From positions 1-64,000 of the forward strand of contig RJMB01000004.1 in the NCBI GenBank assembly GCA_003725585.1: 64,000 nt of DNA, read 5' to 3'. This DNA is from Halostreptopolyspora alba. Its GTDB lineage: Bacteria > Actinomycetota > Actinomycetes > Streptosporangiales > Streptosporangiaceae. Positions 54,107 through 62,844 of this stretch are shown here, piece after piece. The first letter of the stretch is position 1, and every line of letters begins with the position of its first letter. A model generated the notes under the pieces. The model had not been told where the DNA came from, made no database searches, and worked only from the letters and a program-made list of their open reading frames with translations. Both the position numbers and the translations under genes were made by a program.

Positions 54107-56346
54107 AGCGGGGCCGTACCGCTCAGGGCGCGGCCGGTGGGGGTCGTGTGGTCGGTGTGTTCGGCGACGTGGCCCTCGAAGAGGATGGTCCCGCCGTGCC
54201 TTCCTGGTCCGGGACCAAGGTCGACCAACCAGTCGGCCCGTCGGATGACGTCGAGGTCGTGCTCGATGACGACGACCGTGTGGCCGTGCTCCACGAGGTT
54301 GTCGAGGACGCGCAGGAGCGTGTCGGTGTCGTTCGTGTGCAGCCCGGTCGTGGGCTCGTCCAGCACGTAGGTGGTGGGCCGCCGTGTCTGCCGGAGCTCC
54401 TTGGCGATCTTGACCCGTTGGCACTCTCCTCCGGACAGCGTGTTCAACGACTGCCCCAGGCGCAGGTACCCCAGGCCGACGGCGGCCAGCTGTTCCAGAC
54501 CGCCGGCGATCCCCTTGTCGGGCAGTTGGGCGAGGGCCTGGTCGATGGTGAGGTCCTCGACATCGGCGATCGACAGCCCGTCCACCGTGTGGGCGAGGAC
54601 CTCCGGGGTGAAACGGCGGCCGTGGCAGGTGTCACAGTTGACCTCCTGGCCGTCCATGAAGGCGAGGTCGGTGTATATGATCCCGGCCCCGCCGCAGTCG
54701 GGGCAGGCCCCCTCGGAGTTGGCGCTGAACAGGCTGGCGGAGACGCCGTTGTGCCTGGCGAACAACTTGCGGATCGCGGGGGCGATGCCGGTGTAGGTGA
54801 TCGGGGTGGAGCGCCGGTTGGTGCTGACCGGTCTCTGGTCGATGACGGTCGCGTCGTGCTGGTCCACCAGCTCGCCGGCGAGGCTGGACTTGCCGGAGCC
54901 GGCGACGCCGGTGAGGACCGTCATCACGCCCGTGGGGAACCGCACGGTGAGGTGTCGCAGGTTGTTGCGGACCGCGCCCGCGACGGTGAGATGGCCCGTG
55001 GGCCGACGTGGCGCGACCTTGCGCGATTGGTTCCGGGCCAGGGCCCGGCCGGTCGGTGTGTCGGAGTCCCGAAGCTCGGTGAAGGAGCCCTGGAACACGA
55101 GTTCTCCGCCGGCGGCACCGGCGCCGGGCCCGATCTCGACGACCTGGTCCGCGTGGGCCATGACAGCGGGATCGTGCTCCACGACGAGGACGTTGTTGCC
55201 GCTGTCGCGAAGCCGTTCCAGGAGCCGGATCATGGACTCCACGTCGGTGGGGTGCAGCCCCACGGTCGGTTCGTCGACGACGTAGGTCATCTCTGTGAGG
55301 CTGGACCCGAGGTGCTTGACCGTCTTGACCCGCTGTGACTCCCCGCCGGAGAGGGTCGGGGTCGTCCGGGAGAGCGTGAGGTAGCCGAGCCCGATCGTGA
55401 TCATCGCCTCCAGCCGGGCTGTCAACGCCGTGACGACGGGCGCGACGCGGTCGGAGGTGACCGTGCGGATCAGGTCGGCGAGCTCGGTGATCTCCATGCG
55501 GGCCATCTCACCGATGGTGCGGTCACACACGGTCGCCGTGCGCGCGGCCGCGTTGAGCCGGTCACCGGCGCACTCCGGGCAGGTGTCGGCCCGGGTGAAC
55601 CGGCGGATGGTCTCCTGCTTGCGCTCTGACAGGTTGTCGGAGGTGCGCAGGTGGATCCGCTCGAACCGCTCGACGATTCCCTCGAACCCCGTGGGGAGCT
55701 TGTGGCCCAGCTCCGCCGCCCGGCGGCCGTACAGCAGCGCCTCGCGTTCGGCCGGGCTCCACCGCCGAAGCGGGGTGTCGGCGTCGAAGACGCCGATGTC
55801 GGCGTACTGGGAGTACCAGTGTCTCCCGTCACCGAACCCCGGCAGCCGGATCGCGCCGTCGGCGAGGGACTTGTCCAGGTCCAGGAAACGCTCGACCGCG
55901 CTGACCACCACCTCCCCGAGGCCGGAGCAGGTGGGGCACATACCGGCGGGCTCGTTGAAGGAGAAGTGGTTCGACTCGCCCACGTACGGCCGGCTGAGCC
56001 GGGAGAACAACAGCCGCAGGTAGGTCCAGGTGTCCGTGATCGTGCCGACGGTCGAGCGGGCGTTGCCGCCGATCCGGCGCTGGTCGATGACGATCACCGG
56101 GGTCAGGCCCTGGATGTGCTCGACGTCCGGACGGGTCCACTTCGGCAGCCGGTTCCTCGCGAACGGCGGGAAGGTCTCGTTGATCTGGTGTCCCGCCTCG
56201 GCGGCGACGGTGTCGAACACCAACGACGACTTTCCCGACCCGGACACACCGGCGAAGACGACCAACCGGTTGCGCGGGATGTCGATGTCCATGCCGGCCA
56301 GGTTGTTCGTGCGGACCCGGCGAAGGGTGATGGCGCGTTCTGTCAT
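54100..56346 (-). CDS. UvrA-like ABC protein (DrrC-type)
   Basis: 748 residues, shorter than UvrA (about 950), lacking part of the UvrB-binding insertion. It has two ATPase modules: Walker A GVSGSGKSSLVFDT and GVAGSGKSSLAGEL; signatures TLSGGESQRVKTVKHLG and TLSGGECQRVKIAKELR; Walker B MTYVVDEPTVGLHP and TTYVLDEPTTGLHT. Zinc-module cysteines CPTCSGLG, CPECAGDR, CPDCGGAG and CDTCHGRR are intact. Such UvrA-like proteins include DrrC of the daunorubicin producer, which relieves drug-bound DNA, so it may give resistance to a DNA-binding compound. A TAGCCT -10 lies seven bases before the ATG, implying a leaderless transcript from the shared palindromic promoter with the WYL regulator. Confidence 0.92.
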   Translation of the reverse strand: MTERAITLRRVRTNNLAGMDIDIPRNRLVVFAGVSGSGKSSLVFDTVAAEAGHQINETFPPFARNRLPKWTRPDVEHIQGLTPVIVIDQRRIGGNARSTVGTITDTWTYLRLLFSRLSRPYVGESNHFSFNEPAGMCPTCSGLGEVVVSAVERFLDLDKSLADGAIRLPGFGDGRHWYSQYADIGVFDADTPLRRWSPAEREALLYGRRAAELGHKLPTGFEGIVERFERIHLRTSDNLSERKQETIRRFTRADTCPECAGDRLNAAARTATVCDRTIGEMARMEITELADLIRTVTSDRVAPVVTALTARLEAMITIGLGYLTLSRTTPTLSGGESQRVKTVKHLGSSLTEMTYVVDEPTVGLHPTDVESMIRLLERLRDSGNNVLVVEHDPAVMAHADQVVEIGPGAGAAGGELVFQGSFTELRDSDTPTGRALARNQSRKVAPRRPTGHLTVAGAVRNNLRHLTVRFPTGVMTVLTGVAGSGKSSLAGELVDQHDATVIDQRPVSTNRRSTPITYTGIAPAIRKLFARHNGVSASLFSANSEGACPDCGGAGIIYTDLAFMDGQEVNCDTCHGRRFTPEVLAHTVDGLSIADVEDLTIDQALAQLPDKGIAGGLEQLAAVGLGYLRLGQSLNTLSGGECQRVKIAKELRQTRRPTTYVLDEPTTGLHTNDTDTLLRVLDNLVEHGHTVVVIEHDLDVIRRADWLVDLGPGPGRHGGTILFEGHVAEHTDHTTPTGRALSGTAPLQ

Positions 56347-56364
56347 GGCGGGAAGGCTAGAGGT

Positions 56365-56380
56365 GGATGTGGCCACATCC
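56365..56380. promoter_or_regulatory. Perfect palindrome between the UvrA-like and WYL-regulator genes
   Basis: GGATGTGGCCACATCC, a 16-bp perfect palindrome in the 62-base divergent gap, adjacent to the TAGCCT -10 of the UvrA-like gene. It is the obvious operator candidate for the WYL regulator. Confidence 0.7.
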
Positions 56381-56408
56381 TGACCGCGACAGGTGCGAGG
56401 ATCGGGGC

Positions 56409-57431
56409 ATGGCCGACGTCACGGAGCGCATGCTGGCCCTGCTCTCGACCCTGCAGACGGGTCGGCCGTTCAGCGGGGAGGAGCTGACCCGGAGGCTGGG
56501 CGTCAGCCCACGGACCCTACGCCGGGACGTCGATCGGTTACGTGGCTACGGCTACCCCGTCGAGACACAGCCGGGTCCCGGCGGCTTCTACCGACTCGCC
56601 GCCGGCCGGACCATGCCGCCGCTCGTCCTGGACGACGACGAGGCGGTGGCCACCCTGCTGGGTCTCGCCTCGCTCGCCGCGGTCGGGACGTCCGTGGCGG
56701 GCGGGATCGACGACGCCGCGACCCGCGCCTACGGCAAGTTGGACCAGTTCCTGCCGGCCCGGCTGCGTCCGCGGGTGGCCTCCGTCCGCTCCAGCCTGGA
56801 GACGAGCCCCCAACAGGCACCGAACGTCACCGCCGACCAGCTCGGCACCATCGCCGATGCCATCACCCGCCGGGAGACGGTGACGTTCGGCTACACGAAC
56901 GCCAGCGGCGAGCGGCGGGACCGGCGTGTGGAGCCGTACCGGCAGGTGCACCACCTCATGCGCTGGTACCTGCTGGGGTGGGACCTCGAACGCGAGGACT
57001 GGCGCCTGTTCCGTCTCGACCGGATCTCCACCCCGGTACGTACCGGCGACCGTTTCGTGACTCGGCCGCTGCCCGCCGATTCGGCGTTGGAGTACCTGCG
57101 GCAGGGGATCAACAGGAGCAAGCAGCCGGTCGACCTGCTGGTCGCGGCCCCGGCCGCGGACGTCATCGACGCGCTGAAGTTCCACGACGCCGAGATCCAC
57201 GCCTCCGACGACCGGCACACCAACGTCCGGCTCGCGCTGGACTCCTGGCAGTGGCTGGTTCTCAGCCTCGCCTTCCTGGACGCGGACTTCCAAATCCACG
57301 CGGGAGCGCGGTTCACCCGGGCCTGCCGCGCCTTCGGTGAGCGGCTCGTGGCCGCGACGCCGCACACCCCACGGACGGGGGGATCCCAAAGCACATCGCC
57401 GGTGCCCGACAGCACCGACACGGCCACCTGA
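56409..57431 (+). CDS. YafY/WYL-domain transcriptional regulator
   Basis: 340 residues. N-terminal HTH: MLALLSTLQTGRPFSGEELT, RRLGVSPRTLRRDVDRLRGY and PGGFYRLAAGRTMPPLVLDD. The WYL domain is at about residues 150-220 (RRETVTFGYTNASGERRDRR, VEPYRQVHHLMRWYLLGWDL), followed by the C-terminal WCX extension (IHASDDRHTNVRLALDSW). WYL domains bind single-stranded nucleic acid or other ligands and such regulators often govern DNA-damage responses, which fits a UvrA-like neighbour. A GAGGA lies about seven bases before the ATG at 56409. Confidence 0.93.
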   Translation: MADVTERMLALLSTLQTGRPFSGEELTRRLGVSPRTLRRDVDRLRGYGYPVETQPGPGGFYRLAAGRTMPPLVLDDDEAVATLLGLASLAAVGTSVAGGIDDAATRAYGKLDQFLPARLRPRVASVRSSLETSPQQAPNVTADQLGTIADAITRRETVTFGYTNASGERRDRRVEPYRQVHHLMRWYLLGWDLEREDWRLFRLDRISTPVRTGDRFVTRPLPADSALEYLRQGINRSKQPVDLLVAAPAADVIDALKFHDAEIHASDDRHTNVRLALDSWQWLVLSLAFLDADFQIHAGARFTRACRAFGERLVAATPHTPRTGGSQSTSPVPDSTDTAT

Positions 57432-57453
57432 GGAGAGCCGAACGCGGCGCGCC

Positions 57454-57479
57454 CCGCCCGGGTGTCACCTCCCGGGCGG
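57454..57479. terminator. Terminator between convergent WYL and AKR genes
   Basis: CCGCCCGGG and CCCGGGCGG, 9-bp perfect arms with an eight-base loop, in the gap between two convergent genes. Confidence 0.7.
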
Positions 57480-57505
57480 AGTGTGGACCACGTACCCGAG
57501 CCGGG

Positions 57506-58483
57506 TTACCAGCGGTGGTGCACCCGCGGCCGGATCTTCTCGTCGTAGATCTCGCGGACGGCGGCGTGCGCCTCATCGGACAGCGGCGCGAACGAGGCGG
57601 CCGCGGCGTTACCACGCGCCTGGTCGGCCCCGCGGGCACCCGGGATCACCGTGCTCACACCGGGCTGGTCGAGGATCCAGCGCAGCGCGAACTGCACCAT
57701 GGTCATCCCCTCGGGAACCAGCCCGCGAACGCGCTCGGCCGCCGCCAGGCCGGTCTCGAAATCGATGCCGGAGAACGTCTCGCCGACGTCGAACGCGGCG
57801 CCGGAACGGTTGAAGGTGCGATGGTCGTCCTCGGCGAACGTCGTCTGGGCGGTGTAGCGCCCCGAGAGCAGCCCGCTGGCCAGCGGCACCCGGGCGATGA
57901 TCCCGACCCCGGCCGCGCGCGCCTCGGGCAGCACCCGCTCCAGCGGCTTGTGGCGGAACGCGTTGAGGATGATCTGGACCGTGGCCACGTTGGGGCGGGC
58001 GATCGCCGCGAGCGCCTCGTCGCAGGTCTCCACGCTCACCCCGTAGGCGCGCATGCGCCCCTCCTCGACCATGGCGTCCAGGTCGTCGAAGACCGCGTCG
58101 GTGGAGTACACGGCCGGGGGCGGACAGTGCAGCTGCACCAGGTCGATGGTGTCCACGCCGAGGTTGGCGCGGGAGCGGTCATTCCAGGCCCGGAAGTTGT
58201 CCGGGTTGTAGTTGGCGGGGTCCTGGGCCGCGCGCCTGCCCATCTTGGTCGCCACCGTCAGCTCGGGGCGCTCCTTGAGGAGCTCGCCGACCAGACGTTC
58301 ACTGCGGCCGTCCCCGTAGACGTCGGCGGTGTCGACGAAGGTGACACCCTCGTCCACCGCGGCGCGCAGTGCCGCCCGCCCGTCGTCCTCGCTGACGTGT
58401 CCCCACGCCGCACCGATCTGCCACGCGCCGAACCCCACGACGCCCACGTTCGTGCCGGTCCTACCAAGCCTGCGTTCCTCCAT
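57506..58483 (-). CDS. Aldo/keto reductase
   Basis: 325 residues: RRLGRTGTNVGVVGFGAWQI, GVTFVDTADVYGDGRSERLV (Asp and Tyr catalytic residues), VATKMGRRA with catalytic Lys, VDTIDLVQLHCPPPAVYSTD, then the NADPH-binding VSTVIPGARGADQARGNAAA. It belongs to the bacterial AKR family of YhdN/GSP69-type general oxidoreductases; the substrate is not deducible. The ATG at 58483 is chosen by family alignment; upstream codons are low complexity. Monocistronic. Confidence 0.93.
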   Translation of the reverse strand: MEERRLGRTGTNVGVVGFGAWQIGAAWGHVSEDDGRAALRAAVDEGVTFVDTADVYGDGRSERLVGELLKERPELTVATKMGRRAAQDPANYNPDNFRAWNDRSRANLGVDTIDLVQLHCPPPAVYSTDAVFDDLDAMVEEGRMRAYGVSVETCDEALAAIARPNVATVQIILNAFRHKPLERVLPEARAAGVGIIARVPLASGLLSGRYTAQTTFAEDDHRTFNRSGAAFDVGETFSGIDFETGLAAAERVRGLVPEGMTMVQFALRWILDQPGVSTVIPGARGADQARGNAAAASFAPLSDEAHAAVREIYDEKIRPRVHHRW

Positions 58484-58749
58484 GGCCGCCGATCCTACGC
58501 GAGCCCGGCGGTCCGCGCGGTCCAGCGAGGCGGCCGGTGGGATCCACCCGACGTCGCGGCACCTGGCCCAGGGTGCCTGCCAGGCCCTGGAGGACGCCCA
58601 CATGCCCGTCCGGGGCCATCGCGCGGCGATTCCGGCCGGGAACGCGTCCCGGCCCCGGCCTTCCTCCGTGGGGAACGTGCCGCGCCTTGCCGCGTCCGCC
58701 CGCGTCGGCCACCATCGCCGGTACGGTCACGGCGCCGGACGGAGGCAGC

Positions 58750-59958
58750 ATGGACTTCACCGCTCTGGACGCGTTCCAGCGCGACCCATATCCGCACTAC
58801 GCGCGGGCCCGCGAGGAACCGGGGCTGGTGTTCTCCCCGGAACTGGACTCCTGGCTGGTGTCGCGCTACGACGACGCCCGCGAGGCACTGGCCCGCCCCC
58901 AAGATCTGTCCTCAGCCGGGGCGCTGCGGCCCGACGTGTCGCTGCCGGCACCCGTGAACGCGGAGCTGGCCAAGGGGGCCGGTGGCGGCGGGGTGGTCCT
59001 CTCCGCTGACGGGGAGGCCCACCGGCGCTACCGGCAACCGCACAACCGCGGGCTCTCGGCGTCCTCCGTGGCCACGCTGCGCCCGTTCATCGCCGAACGC
59101 ACCACACGGCTCGTGGACGGCTTCGCCGGCGACGGCGGAGCGGAGCTGATGGGGGCGCTGGCGCGCCGCCTGCCCGGAGAGGTCATCGGGCGCCTGCTGG
59201 GGTTGGACCCCACCGACGTCCCGGCGGCGGTGCGCGGCGGCTACCGCGCCACCGAGCTCTTCTTCCGCCCGATGGAGCTCGACGAGCAGGTCGGGGCGGC
59301 ACGGGAGGTCGTCGAGGCGCAGCACCTGATGGACGGCTACGTCCGCCGCCGCCACGCCGAACCGCGCGCGGATCTGATCACCGGGTTCGTCCAGGCGCTG
59401 GCTCCGGAAACGGGCGAGCTCACCCGCGAGCGGCGCGGCGAGATCGTCTCCTCGCTACAGAACCTGCTGCTCGCCGGGCACCTGACCACCAGTGCGCTCA
59501 TGGGCACCATGCTGGCGCACCTACTGCGCCACCGGGAGCAGTGGGAGGAGCTGTGCGCGCGCCCCGAGCTGATCCCCGACGCGGTGGAGGAGTGCGCCCG
59601 TTTCGACGCGCCCATCCAGGGGTTCCGCCGTCGCGTCACGCGCCCCACCACCCTGGGGGGCACCCGGTTGACGACCGGGGACACGGTGTTCGTGTCCTTC
59701 GGCGCCGCCAACCGCGACCCCGCGCGGTTCGCGCGCCCCGACCACCTGGACATCCACCGCCGCCCCGAGCGCCACCTCGGGTTCGGGCACGGCGTGCACG
59801 CATGCCCGGGGGCACGCCTGGCGCGCGCCCAGCTGAGCACGGTACTGGAGGAGCTGACACGCCGCCTGCCCGGTGCGCACCTGCGCACGGACGCGTCCGT
59901 GCGCATGCTGCCCACCCTGATCCACCGATCCCCAGAGCGCCTGGACGTGCGGTGGTGA
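58750..59958 (+). CDS. Cytochrome P450 with altered I-helix motif
   Basis: 402 residues; GGAGG lies five bases before the ATG. Heme-binding loop FGHGVHACPGA (Cys352), K-helix ECAR (ExxR) followed by FDAPIQGFRRRVTRPTTLGG, and LRHREQWEELCARPELIPDA are canonical bacterial class I. In the I helix the usual A-G-x-E/D-T reads AGHLTTSALMG (residues 242-252): the acidic residue before Thr246 is replaced by Leu245. That residue normally assists proton delivery to the iron-oxo precursor, so catalysis may be unusual (peroxide-driven, or C-C coupling/ring-forming). No ferredoxin or redox partner gene is adjacent. It is isolated, ending in a hairpin. Confidence 0.93.
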   Translation: MDFTALDAFQRDPYPHYARAREEPGLVFSPELDSWLVSRYDDAREALARPQDLSSAGALRPDVSLPAPVNAELAKGAGGGGVVLSADGEAHRRYRQPHNRGLSASSVATLRPFIAERTTRLVDGFAGDGGAELMGALARRLPGEVIGRLLGLDPTDVPAAVRGGYRATELFFRPMELDEQVGAAREVVEAQHLMDGYVRRRHAEPRADLITGFVQALAPETGELTRERRGEIVSSLQNLLLAGHLTTSALMGTMLAHLLRHREQWEELCARPELIPDAVEECARFDAPIQGFRRRVTRPTTLGGTRLTTGDTVFVSFGAANRDPARFARPDHLDIHRRPERHLGFGHGVHACPGARLARAQLSTVLEELTRRLPGAHLRTDASVRMLPTLIHRSPERLDVRW

Positions 59959-59966
59959 GACGCCCG

Positions 59967-59986
59967 GAGCCGGGCGTTCCCGGCTC
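59967..59986. terminator. Hairpin after the P450 gene
   Basis: GAGCCGGG and CCCGGCTC arms with a four-base CGTT loop, nine bases after the stop; an alternative pairing ACGCCCG/CGGGCGT overlaps it. Confidence 0.6.
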
Positions 59987-60127
59987 CATTCGTGGAGACT
60001 TCGTGGGAACATGGTCGCCACACGGAACGAATCCCACGATCAGACACGAAATGTCGCGTTGACGGCGGTCGTCGTCTCCGCCCGATTTCACGAGTACCGA
60101 CACACCAGAAGCCCCCTGAGGAGTGAG

Positions 60128-60556
60128 ATGCCGGGAACCCTGTCCGTCGCGATCCCGGAGATCGTCGCCGACGACGTCTGCCGCATCGACGGGGTCACCA
60201 AGATCGAAGGGGACCGGACCCTCGAGGTCGCGGTCGACGTGGTGGCCACGGTGCGCCAGGAGGGTGGCCTGGTGAGCGTGTGGCTCACCTGCGACGCGGT
60301 CGCCGAGTTCACGAACGCGCTGGTCACGGAGCTGCGGAACCGGTTGTTGGGCGACCCCGGCGACGCGGGGACCGAGCCCCGGACCGACACCATCGACCTG
60401 TCGGTGACCGTCATGCGCGCCGCGGAACGGATCACGAGGGACTACCGGTTCACCCGCGACGCCGACGACGGCGGGTCCTCAAACGCGGCCGACGAGCTGG
60501 GGGACCTCCTGCGGACCGCCGCCGAGCAGATCAACTCCCCGAACCCCCACGGGTGA
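60128..60556 (+). CDS. Conserved hypothetical protein
   Basis: 142 residues; GAGGAG about five bases before the ATG fixes the start. The sequence is acidic with alternating beta and alpha segments (TLSVAIPEIVADDVCRIDGV, DRTLEVAVDVVATVRQEGGL, then the helix VAEFTNALVTELRNRLLG) and a second half IDLSVTVMRAAERITRDYRF. No signal peptide or membrane segment. I do not recognise the family; the layout could fit a small immunity-like or cytosolic adaptor protein. Confidence 0.7.
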   Translation: MPGTLSVAIPEIVADDVCRIDGVTKIEGDRTLEVAVDVVATVRQEGGLVSVWLTCDAVAEFTNALVTELRNRLLGDPGDAGTEPRTDTIDLSVTVMRAAERITRDYRFTRDADDGGSSNAADELGDLLRTAAEQINSPNPHG

Positions 60557-60649
60557 GAGCGCTCTCGCAAGGATGGTCGGCTCACGGGGCGGTGCTCCCA
60601 CGCGGCTCCGGGGGGCCGCCACGAAATCCCGCCGGACCGCGCCTCAGAG

Positions 60650-61012
60650 CCCACCTCGGGCGACCGGCTGGCGGGCACGCGCCGCTGCGTGGACTCGCCC
60701 GAGCGGTAGGCGAGATCCCGCTCCTCGACACGGACGCGCCCGTCCGCGATCACGCGGCGGCGGCCGGGAATGGGCGGTAGGAAGTGCCCCGTCAGGGGAT
60801 GCCCGTCGGCCGAGTTCCTCGTGCGCGGGCCAGTCCAGGAAGTACAGCCAGTGCCACAGCAGGGGCAGGGATCCGGAGGGCGGGTCGTAACCCGGCGGTG
60901 CGTGCTCCCCGAGCACACGTGCCAGCGCCCGCGCCGGACCGGGGCCGATCAGGTCGTCGACGCTCACCTCGTCCGGTACCCAGCCAGCCACGTACTCCTG
61001 GAGCGCGCTCAT
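60650..61012 (-). pseudogene. Frameshifted HTD2/mesaconyl-CoA-hydratase-like dehydratase
   Basis: From the ATG at 61012 the frame reads SALQEYVAGWVPDEVSVDDL, then LPLLWHWLYFLDWPAHEELG, the N-terminal half of FAS1-like hydroxyacyl dehydratases. At about 60800-60820 the reading frame shifts and the adjacent frame continues ADGHPLTGHFLPPIPGRRR and RVRVEERDLAYRSGESTQRR, the expected next segment. The remaining ~150 residues of the family are absent. It is probably an inactivated gene; a sequencing error could also explain the shift but not the truncation. Confidence 0.6.
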
Positions 61013-61137
61013 CCGGTGGTCTCCCGTTCCCTCTTGGCCCGACCGTCCCGAACGAGCGGTCCCACGGCGCTCTCCGGGACACTGTGCCCCCACAGTGCCA
61101 CCCTGGTCCCCGCGGGCGGTGACTATCCCCGGTGCTC

Positions 61138-61950
61138 TCACGTGTCCCGGCGGCCCACCACGACCGCGGCGGCGCCGAGCGTGACGGCCACGTAGGTCGC
61201 CATCAGGGCGAGTGCCGCCGGCGGGGAGAGGAGACCGTCGAAGTACACCATGGCGAAGTCGTCCATGCCGACCTGGTAGTGCAGGTTCGCCAGCATCACC
61301 GACGCCACCCGGTCGTCCCACGGCGCGGGGAGGTAGCCGGTGCTCATCGGCAGCACGTACAGCAGCAGCACCAACAGCACCACCGCGGCGGTGGTGGAGC
61401 GGAGGACGGCGCCCAGCCCAACGGACACGAGGGCGACAACCACCACCGACAGCCCCGAGGCCAGGAGCATCGGGAGCTGATCAGCCGGAGGCCCGGTGTT
61501 GAAGCCGAGCGACCGGTCCCCCGCGATCCACCAGCTCACGCCGAACGTCACCAGAATCCCCACGTATCCGATGACCAGCGCGACCGAGCCGGTGACGAGG
61601 GTCTTGGCGGCCAGGACCGTGCCGCGCCGGGGCACGGCGGCGAAGGTCGAACGGATCATCCCCGTGCCGTACTCCGAGGTGAACGCCAACACCCCCAACA
61701 CCCCCACGCAGAGCTGCAACGGCAGGAGCGCGATCTGGGCGGGCGGGGTCAGGAAGACGTCGGAGCGCCGCTCCTGCGGCAGCCCTTCCCAGACCGCCAC
61801 CACCGACACCGTCAGGGCGGTGACAGCGAGCACGATCAGCACCGCACCACCCGCGACGAACCAGATCGCGCGGGTCGAACCGGTCTTCAGCCACTCCGAG
61901 ACGAGCGTGTCGCGCACCGGCCGGTGCGCCTGTTCCGGGACGGGTGTCAT
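61138..61950 (-). CDS. ABC-2 type transporter permease, copy 1
   Basis: 270 residues with six predicted transmembrane helices. It opens DTLVSEWLKTGSTRAIWFVA, followed by VLAFTSEYGTGMIRSTFAAV and PRRGTVLAAKTLVTGSVALV, characteristic of ABC-2 permeases in drug or peptide exporters. GGAGGA is six bases before the ATG. It follows the second permease by 126 bases and belongs with the ATPase gene at 62844. The stretch 61612-61712 is identical to 62533-62633 in that second permease. Confidence 0.9.
   Translation of the reverse strand: MTPVPEQAHRPVRDTLVSEWLKTGSTRAIWFVAGGAVLIVLAVTALTVSVVAVWEGLPQERRSDVFLTPPAQIALLPLQLCVGVLGVLAFTSEYGTGMIRSTFAAVPRRGTVLAAKTLVTGSVALVIGYVGILVTFGVSWWIAGDRSLGFNTGPPADQLPMLLASGLSVVVVALVSVGLGAVLRSTTAAVVLLVLLLYVLPMSTGYLPAPWDDRVASVMLANLHYQVGMDDFAMVYFDGLLSPPAALALMATYVAVTLGAAAVVVGRRDT
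61612..61712. repeat. 101-bp identity shared by the two permease genes, copy 1
   Basis: Identical to 62533-62633 over 101 bases including third codon positions, encoding FTSEYGTGMIRSTFAAVPRR and flanks. Sequence on either side diverges sharply. Confidence 0.95.
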
Positions 61951-62076
61951 CGGGATTCCTCCGTGGGTCGTTCGGTTGGTTGGGAAACGGACGTCGGGGG
62001 CGCGCCGGTCCCGGGTGTCTGGCTGTGTTGGTCCCAGGGGGCCGGGCACCGCGCTGTGGGGGCACCCCAGCGGTCC

Positions 62077-62844
62077 TCACGGGTCGCGCCGGCTGATCGC
62101 CACGGCGGCGGCGCCGAGCGCGGTGGCCGCGTAGCCGGCCAGCACGGTGAGCGCCACAAGAGGGGGCAGGACGGGATCGGTGGATCCCGCGACCTGGGCG
62201 GAGAGCTGGGCCGGGAGCACGGCACCGATCCGCTCGTTCCACGGGTCGGGGAGAAAACCCGCGATGGTGGGGAGTACGAAGACCAGCACCGCGAGCGTGA
62301 CGAGCGTGCCCGCGGTGGAACGAAGGACGGCCCCCACCCCCATCCCCACGAGGGCGACCACCGCCACCGACAGCCCCATGGCGAGCAGTGGCCCGACCGC
62401 CTCCGCCACGGGGTCCGCGTACGCGTCGAAGGGCCGGTCCCCGACGATCCACCGCCCCGTGAGGTGCATGGCGGTCACCCCCGCCAGCCCCGTCACGAAC
62501 GTGGCACCCCCGACGGCGCCGACCTTGGCGGTCAGGACCGTGCCGCGCCGGGGCACGGCGGCGAAGGTCGAACGGATCATCCCCGTGCCGTACTCCGAGG
62601 TGAACGCCAACACCCCCAACACCCCCACGCAGAACTGCGTGAACGGGAACGTGATCCGTTCCATCGGCCGCGCTGTCTCCCACCGGAGCCGGCCCTCGGC
62701 TGTGGTCGCGTTCTCCCAGGCGTTGACCCCGTTCCACGTGGCCAGGGCGGTGACGAGCACGACCACCCCGACCACGGCGACGGTCACCCAGGTCGACCGG
62801 ACCGAGCGAAGCTTGAGCCACTCCGCCGCCAGCGCCGCGGCCAT
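62077..62844 (-). CDS. ABC-2 type transporter permease, copy 2
   Basis: 255 residues with six predicted helices: AAALAAEWLKLRSVRSTWVT, VLAFTSEYGTGMIRSTFAAV, FVTGLAGVTAMHLTGRWIVG and the terminal FVLPTIAGFLPDPWNERIGA helix. It is paralogous to the downstream permease, sharing the same topology and the same PRRGTVLTAKVGAVGG core. The ATG at 62844 is coupled to the ATPase stop (an adjacent GTG at 62847 is an alternative; AAGGGG precedes both). Confidence 0.9.
   Translation of the reverse strand: MAAALAAEWLKLRSVRSTWVTVAVVGVVVLVTALATWNGVNAWENATTAEGRLRWETARPMERITFPFTQFCVGVLGVLAFTSEYGTGMIRSTFAAVPRRGTVLTAKVGAVGGATFVTGLAGVTAMHLTGRWIVGDRPFDAYADPVAEAVGPLLAMGLSVAVVALVGMGVGAVLRSTAGTLVTLAVLVFVLPTIAGFLPDPWNERIGAVLPAQLSAQVAGSTDPVLPPLVALTVLAGYAATALGAAAVAISRRDP
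62533..62633. repeat. 101-bp identity shared by the two permease genes, copy 2
   Basis: Partner of 61612-61712, direct orientation, 921 bases apart; see that entry. Confidence 0.95.
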
